A stretch of DNA of 64,000 nucleotides from Centroberyx gerrardi (lineage: Eukaryota > Chordata > Actinopteri > Beryciformes > Berycidae), in contig NC_135998.1 of NCBI RefSeq assembly GCF_048128805.1, forward strand, positions 29,432,992 through 29,496,991, in the 5' to 3' direction. Each line of letters starts with the position of its first letter. Within the stretch, counting starts at the first letter, position 1. This document shows positions 22,936 through 35,133 of this stretch, in pieces. The notes beneath the pieces are model-generated. The model did not search any database. It saw nothing but the letters and a program-made list of their open reading frames with translations, and was not told where the DNA came from. The position numbers and the translations under genes are program-made.

Positions 22936-23493
22936 TCAGAATTAGTGGGATTTAGAAATTAGTAGACAGTATTTTGTCATTGACTTCCACTGTAGAATTA
23001 GAGAAGAGAAAGTGCAGATGAGATGGTATAGCCCAAGTAAGCAAAGGAGGTGAATATTTTTATAAGCTACATTTTCTGTTATCATAACCACTGTATATCA
23101 TACAGATGAGAGACACAAATATATATGTCTATACAAGAAACATGTTTTTTTTCACTTGTATTCACATTTCAACTAATCTTTGGAGCCCTCAGAATCCCCT
23201 TGTGACCCCCTGGGTGTCCCTGTCCCCAGGTTGGGAACCATTTTCCCAGTGGCCTGCACTGTTCTATGATGCAGGCAGGTTCTTCTTGTAAAACTTGACT
23301 CGGTATTTTAATAGTCTACGCTGGATTAAGTGTCAGTGGCATTGTAGTATACACAAAGACTTTGAAATTGAAAGGAACGTTTCTGAAACAGTCTATTTCA
23401 GTTGATCAGATATTGGTGCCTAAAGACTGCACATAATTATTTTATCACCATTTGTATATATGTATATATGATAATGTATATGTACATTTTTTT
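22936..23493. other. Intergenic
   Basis: At 23185-23240 the phrase CCCCAGGTTGGGAACCATTT resembles the end of a hAT MITE, but no partner end or target duplication is visible. Otherwise nothing recognised. Confidence 0.35.
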
Positions 23494-23905
23494 TGTTATT
23501 TACACATTTCAATTATTGTTTTGTTTAATTTTTGATAAAATAAGCTCAGTGCCTCACCCCCTCTCAGAGAGTATCCTTTACTCCAACATCTAACATCCAA
23601 GCCAGCTTTATACTGTATATGCACTCATGGTATGGTAAGGCATACATTTTATGTATGCTATTTACGAAAGTTGTTTTTTCGAGGTATTACTTTCATTTAG
23701 ACAATATTATTGTCCCGGCATTGTAGACCACTTTGAATATTAGCTGGAATTATTTTGTTAATACAATTTTTTTCTTATTATTTACATTCCAATTATTGTT
23801 TTGTTTATTTTTTTGATGGTAACTAATAAAGATAAGCTCAGTGTCTCACCCCCTCTCAGAGAACCTAGTTTATTCCAACATCTAACATCCAAGCCAGTTT
23901 TATAT
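23494..23905 (+). repeat. Direct repeat pair (23494-23612 and 23776-23905)
   Basis: The two arms share TTCCAATTATTGTTTTGTTT-like sequence and then CTCACCCCCTCTCAGAGA followed by CCAACATCTAACATCCAAGC. They are about 280 bp apart in the same orientation, so this is a local duplication or two copies of an unknown repeat. Confidence 0.75.
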
Positions 23906-24504
23906 GTTGACGCTCACTCTAGATTGAGAGCACAAGGTTTAGTTTCATCAGATCTCTATATTGGTAAAGTCAGTTTGACTGGAAGGATTTGCTCCACAAG
24001 GTGTCATCCCTGTGTGCAATCTTAAAACACTAGATGGAGCCAGATATCAGTCTCTGCCGAATTAGGAGATAAACAGTTTTGCCAAGCAGACTTAACCAAA
24101 GAAAATACTGAGGGGGGCGTTTGTAGTTTGGAAGTACACAGCTGTAACTATCTGAGTGCATGACATGTACACTCAGTCAGCGATGAATATTTAAATTCTT
24201 CCCCATCCACTTGATGCATATTTACTGCATGTTTAGCATGTTTTGGTCTGATGCCTGACTTGGCAGATGATTAACCACTGTGAACCTCTAGGTCCTTCCC
24301 TAGTCATTACTATGTATAGAAATATCAGGAGACCAGGAAGTTCATTATAATATTGTGCAGATCTAGCAGACTTCCTGCAGCTTGCATTCCCGAATAGCAC
24401 CCTCAAGTTGGAAATCTTGACCGTCGCCATCTTGAGCTTTTCTAGTTGACAAGTCTAGACTTAGGGGAGACTTTAAGGGAGAGTGGGCAGTGCAGATATA
24501 GACC
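23906..24504. other. Intergenic, nothing recognised
   Basis: AT-rich, no domain-like reading frame. Confidence 0.35.
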
Positions 24505-24585
24505 TGTCTCTCTCTTTCTCTCTCTCTCTCATCTCCCATTATCTTATTTTCCATCCCTTCCTCTCTCTCTATCTCAGACATGGTA

Positions 24586-24620
<35 letters not shown>
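24505..24620. repeat. CT-rich block and (CA)n microsatellite
   Basis: Pyrimidine-rich CTCT stretches (24505-24570) precede about 15 CA units (24591-24620). Confidence 0.9.
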
Positions 24621-24622
<2 letters not shown>

Positions 24623-25327
24623 CCTCTCCTCTTCCTCCCCTGGGGTGAGTTGGATATCAGCTGAGTGTTCCTCCCTATGCGCTACTTCCTGCTCAGGCAC
24701 CCTTTAAGGTTGACGGATCGGCTGAGGTACAAAAGAGATGTTCGGCAGTCCAAGGTGTTTTTATTTTACAACCAGTGGAGTCCCGTACAGCTTATATACA
24801 GTGCAGACAGATTGGCCAACTGAAGCGAAGGAAAATACAATTTGAAGAAATAGACCAAAAAATAAGGGAAAAAATATACAAGGCAAAAAATATATATAAC
24901 TATAAATTCAGTTCTGCACTATAGGCAATGCCCCATAAGCCTGGGCCCTCTGCAGAAGACAGCAATCTGGCCTGCCTCCTTTTATACCAGCTGGCTCTTA
25001 CTAAGAGACATGAATTAGTGTTAGGTAACCAATTATCTCATAGAATATTCACCTGGCTCTCAACACTCAACAATATTCATTCATCAATTATTAACACGTC
25101 ATCATGTATTTTCAAAGACAATTATTCCACTCAAAAAGTGTTAAAAATAACTTTTCTACAAAACAAAAATGAAACACCTCCAACTTGTCCAATTGGTCCA
25201 ATCTGCTGCGTCCAATGTTTTTGTCTTTTCATCTAGTCTAAAATGTAGTGTGTGTTTGTATAAAACTACGAGTATGTATTGCTATGTGTAAACTCTACCA
25301 ATACTGCTATCGGCGGCCTCCTGACAT

Positions 25328-25330
<3 letters not shown>
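24621..25330. other. Intergenic, possible decayed LTR-like sequence
   Basis: Reverse-complement polyadenylation-like and AT-rich stretches around 24750-24900 suggest an old retroelement on the minus strand, but no ends or domains are seen. Confidence 0.25.

Positions 25331-25364
<34 letters not shown>
25331..25364. repeat. (GA)n microsatellite
   Basis: About 17 GA units. Confidence 0.95.
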
Positions 25365-25368
<4 letters not shown>

Positions 25369-27417
25369 GTAACAATGCAACGATAACACAGGCAACACAG
25401 ACACCTCTATGCCAACACGATGTAATTAGTAATTGCGTAATTAGTGGCTGTGCAGCGCTGTGTGTGAGTTTGTATCTTACTTTTAAAGGGCACAGAATAT
25501 CCCCGTGACACCCGTTCAGTGACCTGATGCCCAGTTCCCTGCAAAGTGGTCATATCTTCCTCCCCTCTAAAATTTCTGGCATGATAAAAACTGTGCTGAT
25601 AATTTACTCCCCGTACAGGCAGGTGGTTTTTTTTTTTAATGTTTTTATTTTTTGGTGTTTGTCAGGATTAACAACACTTTCTCCGCATAAATAATGCATG
25701 TCTTCGCGTATATCATGTTAGCTGCCTAGCAAATGTTGCCCCTGTCTGTAGTAGGCTCCCTGTTACAGAGGGCTGTCAGGTGACAGGCTGTCTGATGGCC
25801 ATATTGGAGGTTCTCAACTCTTGGGCAACAGTGGCTGTGAACAGCTGATTACATCTTTAAAGGTATGACTTTGCTGTCTCAACAGAATTTAATATACATG
25901 ATTAATAAGTTCTGTGCTGTTTTTTACTGTGAACTTCATTGATCACTGATCACCATTAATAAATATGATTGATTTTGTGTTTAGATTAGTCAGCTTGTTA
26001 GCTAGCATAGTATCTGGTCAGCTAACCAGCACTGTATTATTATAAACACATTACGCACTAGCTAACATATCTAGTAGCAGCTAGCGTTAGCATGCTAACA
26101 TTAACATCAGTGTCTTTGCTGGTTAGTTAGCTAGCTAACAGTTTGTTCAGGTTAACTGAGCTGACTCTTCTCAAGCTACAACTCAGAGTGTTTTGGAGTA
26201 GAGACTACGGCTAAAGACAAGACAGTTTACTGTGTCACAGTAACCTACATTTGGAAACAAATCCAGCTTATCACACTATTCACTTTTACTTTTAACTGAA
26301 AGTATTATATTAAAAGTCTTATAACATTACTGAATGGTCCTACAGCCACACCACAACAATTGTTTTCGGGTATCTCTCTTTTTCTAGCCTGGTTGTGCCT
26401 AAAAAGTGTAATTAGTTTAAAATGTTTTTAACAAGTAACAACACACGTAAACACACTTACTAAAACACAAAAATGTATAGTACCATAAATAGTACATATA
26501 GGAGAATAAACACATCCAAATATTTCAGAGTGAAAACAGGACAGACTCCTGGCTGTCATGGTGAAGAAGAGTTTTTGGCAAAGAGGAAAAGAGCTGAAGG
26601 TCTTTGGTGTTCATTAGCTTCCATAGATCTCGGGTGCAAAGAATTTGGGGAATTTTTTGCCTTTGCTTCCTCCAAAGTTACCATACCTTGAACACTTGAG
26701 GAATAATCAGTTTTCAGGTCCCTTCAGTGATCAAACTCAGCGCCTACCAATCAGAATCACATTGAATATGGTGGAGATTTTTTTCATTCTCTGCCCTAAG
26801 CAGGCAGCAGCTGGCTCTCTCCATCTCTCCATGTTACTCTCCTCTATCAAGGAAGCTATGAAGAAGGAAACATCAGATATGTCAGAGGTGCGTTAACTGG
26901 AGACAAACTAAAGCCTGCAGCAAAACTTCTATTGATTGGGATGGCTCTGACGTATCTGACTGAAAAACAAAACAAAACTTAGTTATCTAGGTTATGTAAC
27001 AATACAAAACTTTGTATTATTACATGATCTAACCTAGATAAAAATAAACATGAGTATGACTTAAGGTAGCCTACTACAGTTTCTCGACTGCTCAACTTGT
27101 AACTTTTCTTTTTCTTTACAATCACTTTCATTTAGTAAACTGAATAAAAATCAAGACATTTATTGTTTCAAAAGTAGGAAGCCTTGTGTTAAGAATAAAA
27201 TCGATTTAACAGATTTTATTGAAATCAATGCAAACCAAAATATCCCACAACATTTCCACATTACTCAAAATAATCAACAAGTGAAGCAGAAATATACGGA
27301 AGCGTAATGCATTCACTTGAGAAAAAAAAATTGCTGAATTAATGAGATAATTATCTCAGAATTCTGAGAAAAGTTTTCATGGGAAAAAAAAATTCTGCTC
27401 TGTTTTTCTGAATTAAC
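25365..27417. other. Intergenic, nothing recognised
   Basis: Two kilobases of AT-rich DNA with GCTAGC/GTTAGC-rich stretches around 26000-26140. Open frames of 72 and 83 codons at 26.47-26.90 kb show no recognisable domain. Confidence 0.35.
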
Positions 27418-27425
27418 GAGATACC

Positions 27426-28459
27426 CATGGGCGGAAATTACGGGGGGGACAAGGGGGTCCGGACCCCCCCTTCCTGGGAAAAACAGAGAGTTGTCCCCCT
27501 CAATATATCATTGTAAACATAACTATATAATTTTAAATAATATAATAATATGCATTGAAAGCACTTGTGCTAATTATAGACACAAAACAATGCGTTTTTA
27601 AGTTTCTAAAGATTGCGCCCCTCCCCTCTCATATGCCTCACAGTGGTTTGGTCCACTGCCTACCTGCCTCCCCGAACCCCCACACACACACACATTAGCC
27701 CTCGGTACGAGTGTCTGTGGAGGATCTCTGGAAGTGTGTCAGTGGTGGCAGACCTCCAGTAAGTAGCTGCTTCGCAAAGGTTAACTTAAAACAAAGGATG
27801 TGTCAGACATTTTTCTTTACTTCTACCACTCAATAGAATAAAACACATTCACAATTGTAACCAGACTACATTTTGTTCCATTACCTCGCGGTTGAATCTT
27901 GTGCGTCAGCGTGTTGGTACGGAGCAGCCGCGTCTCCTAATGCATGTATGTGTATGGAGGCAGGAGGTCTATCCACAATTAAAATCATCATAACTCACTG
28001 AATTTTCGACCGATTTTCAAGCGGTTTGGTTTGTTACAAATGCCAGACATGTATTTATGATACAGGATACTTGGTTAAATTAAAATGCGGGTTTTCATAC
28101 CAAAATTATCTTTTGTAGATGGTAACAGTAATATTTCTATAATATAATAGGCTATTTAAGATTAACTTACCCTACGTAATTAGGTTCTAAGTATATTCTT
28201 TTTTTCTTACTGCATGTAAAATGGCTGCCACTATGTAATTTTGTTTATAATTTTGGAAATAAATGAAGACTTAATTCTTAAAAAAGACCCTGAAGTAAGT
28301 TTCTGGCAGGCTTCATAGTGTTGTGGACTTTTACACATTGACAGCAAAACATTAGAGATCTGCTTTTTTTGGGAAAACTAAATCTAATTAGGCATATATT
28401 AGCTTTAGTTCAGTTAATGGGTGTTGCATCTCACCTACTACTGTAAATAACCTGCATGC

Positions 28460-28531
<72 letters not shown>

Positions 28532-28828
28532 TATTTGTCAGCCAGCCAGGTCAGTTAAAATGGCAGAGAAAAGAAAAACAGACATCCGATCATTTTTCAG
28601 TGCACCGAAACGGCAAGTAGAAAGACCCCAGTAATATCAAAGGCAATTTGATAAAATCTTCATAAGAAAGGAATGAAGTGCTTATGGAAATGTTTCATAA
28701 TGGACCTCTATATACATTTAATACAACAGTACTTTTGGCGGCACCTTTGGTGTCCCCTTCAGGAATTGCTCTTGAGAAATGTTTCTGTTTATTGTCCCAA
28801 CCACAGTGAAATGAAATATCCGCCCTTG
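27426..28828 (+). mobile_element. hAT deletion derivative with transposase start
   Basis: 1403 bp with inverted ends CATGGGCGGAAATT and its partner reading CAAGGGCGGATATT on the other strand. A perfect 8-bp target duplication GAGATACC flanks it (27418-27425 and 28829-28836). Near the right end an ATG at 28560 opens MAEKRKTDIRSFFSAPKRQ and stops at 28634; this resembles the N-terminus of ZMYM1/TTF-type hAT transposases. The rest of the transposase is deleted. A TG microsatellite (28445-28530) lies inside. Confidence 0.87.
28445..28530. repeat. (TG)n microsatellite inside the hAT element
   Basis: About 36-37 TG units with a few CG interruptions (28461-28530), immediately upstream of the remnant transposase start. 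Confidence 0.9.
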
Positions 28829-28836
28829 GAGATACC

Positions 28837-29394
28837 ACAAAATCCTGCGAGAAGCTCTCACCTGCATGGAGTAGCCTACGGTTGCTGCTGCTAATCAGCC
28901 TGAACCTCCAACAGTGCTATATGATTTCAAGTACGGGGTCAGTACAGGTAAGGTATCTAAGGTATTAGTTACATATTACATGCCAAATTATGTCAGCTAA
29001 CTGTTCGCTTGACCACATGTAACAGAAGAGAGCAACCGAAATGAGCATTGGCAGTGACAGCAAACTGTCTCATTCGCTAGGCACGATAATCTAGCTAGCC
29101 TATGTTCGGCGGACAAATTATGTGGGATTTTTAGCAGGAATCTTAACCACCTTCCTTTCAATTTGTTGTCTTGGCACAAGTAAACCGAGACTACCCGAAA
29201 TGCATATAGGTAGCACTGTAGAGAAGTAGCCTACAGTACTCATTTAACATGGAGCACGTAAACAAATATGCAGAACTTTGCCAGTATCAGTAGCTATGTT
29301 GCAAAGCCTATACACCATGACTAGTATTTTGATTAAGTTACATTTTGCACGGACGTTTCGCGTAGAGCCCTTGTTTTTGTTTTTTTATCTTTTA
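28837..29394. other. Intergenic, nothing recognised
   Basis: No domain-like frame or repeat ends recognised. Confidence 0.35.
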
Positions 29395-30003
29395 TTATCA
29401 AAAATACAATTTTTTTGTTAAAACATACACATCCCTATACAATATTCAATAATAAATCCAACCCACACATATAAAAACCAAACCCACACATAAAATAAAC
29501 CAGACCACATACAAAACCTCAAATAAAACAAACCCACACATAAAATAAACCAGACCACTTACAAAACCTCAAACAAAAACACACCACATACAAAAACAAA
29601 ACAAACAATAAATCATTAGACCATATACAAACACATAAAAACTCCACAAAAACCAAAATCAAATATACCACCATACAAAATATAAATGACAAATAAAACC
29701 CAACCTCCTATCTACCATAAAGCAAAAAACAGAAAAAACCAACCACTGTATACTAGAACTTATCAAAAGAAAACCTAAGAAACAAAACCAACATCAATCC
29801 AAAAAATAAATTCCCATAATAAAATATGCAAAGCAGACAAAAAATAAACCAGAAGATACACAGACCAAATAAATAAATACATAAATCACACAAAACTCCC
29901 AAAACACTCAACAACAAAAAACACACAATTAACATAACCAAACCAATCCCTAAAAAATTAATCCCCATAATACTCCATACATAAATACATTTTTACATTT
30001 CTT
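29395..30003 (-). repeat. A/C-rich low-complexity block, probable LINE 3' UTR
   Basis: About 600 bp of AAAACC/ACACAT/AAATAAACC words with almost no G on the plus strand. Units such as AAATAAACCAGACCAC recur near 29492 and 29541. It directly follows, on the minus strand, the C-terminal LINE fragment at 30004-30538, so it is probably that element's T/G-rich 3' UTR. Confidence 0.6.
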
Positions 30004-30538
30004 TTAAAATTCAAAAACTAACCCCTCCTCCTCTGTTTCACTCAATAGTGTGGTGTGCTGCATAAATCTCCCTGGAAAGCAGTCTCTGTCTGCCTCGTGC
30101 AGCAGCCTCAGGTGAGCCTTCAACATGTTCCTGAACAGTCTTTCAACATGAATGACCTTCTGTTCATAAAGGGCAAAGTTCCTTCTTAGCCACGCCGCAT
30201 GCCTGGCAAAGGCCAACACAGTATTGATCAACAAATTGTTCGTCTTCCGCCCCTCCCGTGGGAGCCCGAACAGAAAAGTCCAATCCCACTCGGTCCCCAC
30301 CAGTCCGTCCCGTCCACAGTGCCTCGTCAAGAGGGCCTTGACCCCCCCCCCTTGACGCACACCTGAGAAACAGATGCTCCAAGTCCTCGGCTTCTGCGCC
30401 ACACACAGCACAGTCCCTGCTGTACAAAACTTTGTGTATCTGGTGCAGAACAATGCTTGTATAAATCCTCCTGTGCCTCAGCTTAAAATCCAATTGAAAC
30501 ATTACAGATGTCATGAACGGAATTTCAATGTTCTTCCA
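30004..30538 (-). pseudogene. Tx1/L1-like LINE, C-terminal part
   Basis: Minus-strand frames encode WKNIEIPFMTS, then KLRHRRIYTSIVLHQIHKV, then the reverse transcriptase zinc-binding motif CAVCGAEAEDLEHLFLRCA, and in a second frame a long C-terminal tail. A run of C at 30344-30353 coincides with the frame change. It continues the coding sequence broken off at 32359, from which it is separated by the BEL element. Confidence 0.75.
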
Positions 30539-30540
30539 GA

Positions 30541-30877
30541 TGTTACGAACAGTGTGTATAATGACTATTGCTACTCAAAGCCACCGAGTGATTGCTAGAC
30601 TGGGTAAAACTAGTTTGGACGCGTGCACTCAATACAGACGACTTCCATAGCGTGCAAGACTGTTTATTCTAATAATACCACAAAATACAACAAACAAAAG
30701 CGCGTGCATGGCTACACGGTCAAAAACTGTGTGCTCATCCCGGTCTCCAATCACCTGCACCTGTCCTGGTGAGCTCACCTATATGCCTTCCTGCACCCAT
30801 ACACCACCCAGTGTTCGAAAAGAATATTACAAAAAATAAACAAATAATCCATACATATATAATGGCTGCAACACACC
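30541..30877 (-). repeat. 3' LTR of the BEL/Pao element
   Basis: 337 bp on minus with TG...CA ends. The first 16 bp recur at the other border of the element (32358-32343). Confidence 0.65.
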
Positions 30878-31089
30878 GGCTCCTAATTGTTCAATGGCTA
30901 GAGACATAACAATTCCAATCCAATAAACATAAAGCCATTACATAGCAATAAAACAACATGAAGTTCATTTAAACAGTCTTCTTATAGTCCATTCAGGATA
31001 ATCCATCATGAATATTTCTTGGGGCCAGAGGTACCAGTACTTAACCCACCGTTGGGACCTAGTCTTTACCACTGGTCCAAAAAACAAAG

Positions 31090-32289
31090 TTACTGTGCTG
31101 CTTGCAAAAGACACAGTTTTGTGATAGGCCTTTCCAATACACTAGTCTTTGTCTTGACACGTGCAGACCGTACAAATCCTCGTTTGTCAGCAAAGGTGTC
31201 CTGAACTCTGCCCAGTAGCCAAGAACTGCGGGGAGCTGTAGAGTCAGCTATCAAGACTATGTCTCCTCGAACAAGATTTATTTTCTCTTTATTCCACCTG
31301 TGGCGCTCCTGGAGCAAAGGCAAATACTCACGTATCCATCTTTTCCAGAACAAGTCAGAGATGTACTGCACTTGTTTCCAACGTCTCTTAACATTACAGT
31401 CTGTTCTTTCAAAAAGTCCTGGTGGCAACACTGGTTTGTCTTTCATTGTCAACAGATGACCGGGAGTTAGAGCTTCCAGGTCATTGGGATCATCAGACAC
31501 CTTAGTAATGAGACGGTCATTTAAAATAGCCTCCACTTCACACAAAACTGTGTGAAAGCCTTCATCGTCCAATGTCTGCTGCTGCAGAACTGAGGTGAGT
31601 ATCTTTCTGATCATCCTGATGATCCGTTCCCACACTCCTCCGTGGTGAGATGCTGCTGGTGGGTTGAAGCTCCACTCAATTCCCTCTTGTAGAAAGGCTC
31701 TCTGGATTTTACTGTGGTCCAAAGCAGCAAGAGCCTCTCTCAACTCCCTCTCTGCTCCAATGAAATTTGTTCCATTGACTGATCTCATGTGTGAAACTTG
31801 ACCACGTCTACAGACAAATCTGCGTAAAGCATTGATACATGAGTCTGTGTCCAATGAGTAGGCACCTTCCAAATGAACTGCCCTGCTTGCCATGCATGTA
31901 AAGATAACACCATAGCGTTTCAGCAAGCTGCGCCCTCTTTTCACCTCAACAGGTCCAAAATAATCCACTCCAACATTAGTAAATGGAGGAAGGTCAGGAG
32001 AAATTCTCTCTTTAGGCAAGTTTGCCATTTTTTGCTCAACTAATTTTCCTCTTTGGCATCTGCAGACTCCACAGTTTGAGATAATTGTTCTTGCTGCAGC
32101 ATTGGCATTTGTAATCCAATAGTTCCTACGCAATCTGGAGAGAATGTGATTTCTTCCAGCATGACCCAGCTGATTATGGATGTGCTTCAGAATCAAAGAG
32201 GACACATGCTGCTCCTTGGAGAGAATGACAGGATGTTTAGTGCTTTCAGGCATTGCTGCCTTACTCAAACGCCCTCCAACTCTGAGCAA
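31090..32289 (-). pseudogene. BEL/Pao integrase with a lost catalytic Asp
   Basis: A 399-codon open frame. The zinc-binding HHCC region (HNQLGHAGRN ... CGVCRC) lies at about residues 37-78. The integrase core starts with the aspartate in VGVDYFGP. The second catalytic position reads SVNGTNF instead of the usual SDNGTNF, a GTC codon where GAC or GAT is expected. The glutamate follows in HGGVWERIIR. The C-terminal DUF5641-type domain (FWKRWIREYLP ... PRSSWLLGRV) is complete. The frame is open but the enzyme should be inactive. In these elements integrase joins cDNA to host DNA. Confidence 0.85.
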
Positions 32290-32358
32290 CCCATCCTGCA
32301 GAATAGGATCCAGCTTGTAAATGATGCTTTCTCTTTTCCCTTTTTATAATGGCTGCAA

Positions 32359-33127
32359 CAGTGTGAGAGGGAAAAAACCCCTGCCAGGCCACCTCAGAGG
32401 CCGGCCTCTTCACAATTTTAGATATAAACAGCTTGTACCAGTCTTTAGTTTTAACAGATGAAATACTGACAGGATCATCACTAAGACACAGAAGTTCAAA
32501 GCACCATCCTGCACCCTACAGCTCTTACTTTTTAACAAACCACGCCACTCTGGCAATAAGCACATGTCAAACCTCTCACCTAATAAAATTATACTTTGTT
32601 TTCTATATTTCACCTTCTTTACCTTTAGTTTAAACAAGAATCATCATCAAAATCACCTCTGGAATTAACCACCTGACCAATTTTAGTTAGGCCAGCAGCC
32701 ACTAAGTGACAGCTGACTAAACAGTTCCCTTGAAAGGTAAAACATGGATTACAGAGGAAAGGCAACTGCATCACCTGCTCTTTATTGCTGCACTTGGGCC
32801 TAAGGTGGGGCAAAATCTTACCCCATGCCTCCAGCATCTCCTGGTAGAACTGCGGCAGACCACTGAAAGCTTTTCCGGGGGAGGAGACACAGAGATTGTA
32901 CACACTCCTCTCCCCATACTCCGCCAAGTGGCCGACCAGCAAGTCCCTCCAGGGGTGCTGCCAAGTCGAATCAAAAACTTTCCTAACAATTTCACCCTCA
33001 ATGCATCTCTTTTGGCACTTACGTCAATCAAAGCTAATCCCCCCTCCCTTTTATCAGCCACTAACGTCTTGTGAGCAATCAAATTACCCTTTCCCCTCCA
33101 CAGAAAGGAGGAAATTGCATTATTCAA
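32359..33127 (-). pseudogene. Tx1/L1-like LINE, part upstream of the BEL insertion
   Basis: Minus frames read ISSFLWRGKGNLIAHKTL and EGGLALIDVSAKRDALRVK, the connector region behind the reverse transcriptase of Tx1/L1-type LINEs, then shift frame twice and end with VAWQGFFPSHTV at the BEL border. The homologous continuation is at 30538. A third fragment of the same family lies at 33707-33900. Confidence 0.7.
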
Positions 33128-33706
33128 CGAGTTAAGCGCCCAATTCTCCTGTTTTGGCTAAAATATCTGAAATAAACCACCATCTTTACTTTTTCTTAAC
33201 ATAGATCATCTAGATGCAGTGTAAGTACTAGTTCGGCTGTACTAGATATTTGATATATTCAGTAGATATATATTTTTACGAGCCTATTTACAACCCTACT
33301 TTGCAAACCGGAAGAACTACAACTGTGGTGGCGATTTGTATCAAGCTGCATGGCGCGGCTGTAGGGAATTGTAGTTTTTCAATTGGAAGTTGTATATACT
33401 GAATTGAGAGTACACTGAGGAGTTTAAGGGGATGGTAAACACATTTGTGTAATCAGATTTTAAATATCTAATTGTTAAATGGGTGAAAATTAATTTTAAC
33501 CATATTTTACCCATATTTGACAGTGCCCCCAGTTGTTGACTATACTCACATGATAGCTGAGGTCAAGAGCTCTCTATAACAGTTGGTCCCATGTCTGTAA
33601 CCCCTTTTGTTGCTGAATTATAAGCCTTCAAACATACACCGAGGTCAAGGTTCAAAAGACAGTATTTCAAAGCAGGAGCCATGTAGAATCTTCATACTGA
33701 CATATG
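33128..33706. other. Intergenic, nothing recognised
   Basis: No gene or clear repeat seen. Confidence 0.35.
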
Positions 33707-33900
33707 TTACTCTCCAGGTCGAGACCTTTCCAACAATGTATTTGGTTTAGCTGTACGACAAAGTTTTAATTTTCTCATTTCAGGGACACAAGCCATATCA
33801 GGCCTAGTTTCAGAGAGCACTTTGAAGACCCAATATATAAAATGAAGCTTGTACACAATCCTCTCCCCATACTCCGCCAAGTGACATAGCCCATTCAATC
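33707..33900 (-). mobile_element. Short fragment of the same Tx1-like LINE family
   Basis: The minus frame contains HLAEYGERIVYKL, matching HLAEYGERSVYNL in the LINE part at 32625-32942; the shared DNA includes CCTCTCCCCATACTCCGCC. Confidence 0.6.
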
Positions 33901-33935
33901 AGAATCAAACAAACAAACAAAAAGCTTCATTTATG

Positions 33936-34329
33936 GCTAGAGTCGGTTGTAGGCTACCTCAGCCGGTCAAAACGAGCACCTCGTCTCGTTAACCTGGTGC
34001 CGTTAGGACACACGTACTATAATCAAGGTTAGGGCCTAGTTGCAGCAAGCTAATCTAGTGTTAGCGTTAGCGCGCTAGCTAAGGTTAGCTCCTCTGGCTC
34101 ACTTTGCGGACACATCTCCTTACACGAGACAACCGCAACTGTAACGTGGCAAAACTCGAAAAGTACTTTGTAGATCAGGGACTCTTGTCACCATTAATAT
34201 TTCACTTCTAACGCCAAATGAATGGAAGGGAGTTACTGGTTGATGAGATGTAACATTTCACGTTCTGTCTTTGCACCTAGTCTGGTAAATCTAGTCTTGT
34301 AATCAGCTGGGGTTGTGGCAACCTAGAAA
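33936..34329 (+). repeat. Left inverted arm
   Basis: 394 bp, begins GCTAGAGTCGGTTG, ends GGCAACCTAGAAA, and contains a GTTAGCGTTAGCGCGCTAGC stretch. Partner of 36158-36557. Confidence 0.9.
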
Positions 34330-34477
34330 ACCTGAACGACGACACTACAAGAAATACTACCTCTCTGGAGGTTATAATGTACTATTTTCCTTGAGACTGT
34401 GTTGGAGACATTTCGAATCAACTACATAGTAATTATTGAGGCTGTAGTTTGTGGTAATTTAGTTTTGGATTGCAGAG

Positions 34478-35133
34478 ATGCAGAGAGTTGGCTCTTCAAC
34501 TGTCCCCTTTGTTCCTCCACAACCTAGCCTGACCTCCCCACCTACCAAGAGACCATCCAGGAGACCCGTCTTGACCTAACAGAGGAGGAAGAGGATGAGG
34601 ATGAGGAGGACCCTGGATCTGCTTAGCCGACCCTCTGAGCCAACTTTCAGTATGTTTACCAACACACATTTTTATTGCGCACACAAAACTTTGTAAATAT
34701 GAAAATTCAATAAATACACAAATGTCATAAAGTATAAACTATAGTATAAAGTAATCCATAAATGAAAATTGCAAATTTGCTACACACTAATATGTGATGT
34801 ACACTCTTGTAATGGAACTGATGATTTCTGTGTTTCTGTTACTCCACAGATTACGTTGATGAGTTGATGGACCTCATCTTTGAGCACGTGTTCCAGGACC
34901 CTGCACCTTATGTGAGCCAGGTTTTGAAGATCCCCATCCCAGAAGACCCGTGCGCCCAGTCTGACAGGCCAGCCAAGGAGGACATCATTGCAGCTACGTG
35001 TCTCGGTTCAATCAAGAGGCAGTCTGAACCCGACACAGCTGGCAGCATCATGGAGCTCACAGCATTTGCACAACACCACACACACACTGGTATCACTACT
35101 CTGACCCTGCGACCTAGAAAGCCCCAGCACTAG
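34478..35133 (+). pseudogene. Two-exon reading frame inside the inverted arms
   Basis: Exon 1 follows an acceptor at 34471-34475 and starts MQRVGSSTVPFVPPQP. After about 30 codons the frame shifts to an acidic LDLTEEEEDEDEEDPGS tail ending near 34626. Exon 2 follows a good acceptor (TTACTCCACAG) at 34849, reads DYVDELMDLIFEHVFQDP and then RPAKEDIIAA, loses frame before a VSRFNQEAV segment, and in its open frame stops at 35133. Probably a broken transposon accessory gene. Function unknown. Confidence 0.4.

Larger units (their letters stand above)
30539..32358 (-). mobile_element. BEL/Pao LTR retrotransposon, internally deleted
   Basis: On minus, about 16 bp of LTR start (TGTTGCAGCCATTATA, 32358-32343) fuse directly to pol, which runs through integrase, followed by a full 3' LTR (about 30877-30541, starting TGTTGCAGCC and ending CGTAACA). 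Most of the 5' LTR, gag, protease and reverse transcriptase are deleted. It sits inside a Tx1-like LINE whose coding sequence can be followed on both sides. I could not fix the target duplication. Confidence 0.8.

Noticed and set aside
29753..29968. Hydrophobic 71-codon minus frame resembling a membrane protein
   Set aside because: It comes from a T-rich low-complexity strand of a LINE 3' UTR; Leu/Phe/Ile richness follows from composition.
30539..32358. Target-site duplication for the BEL element
   Set aside because: Flanks (CCAGA and GTGTG on plus) do not match, so no duplication is claimed.
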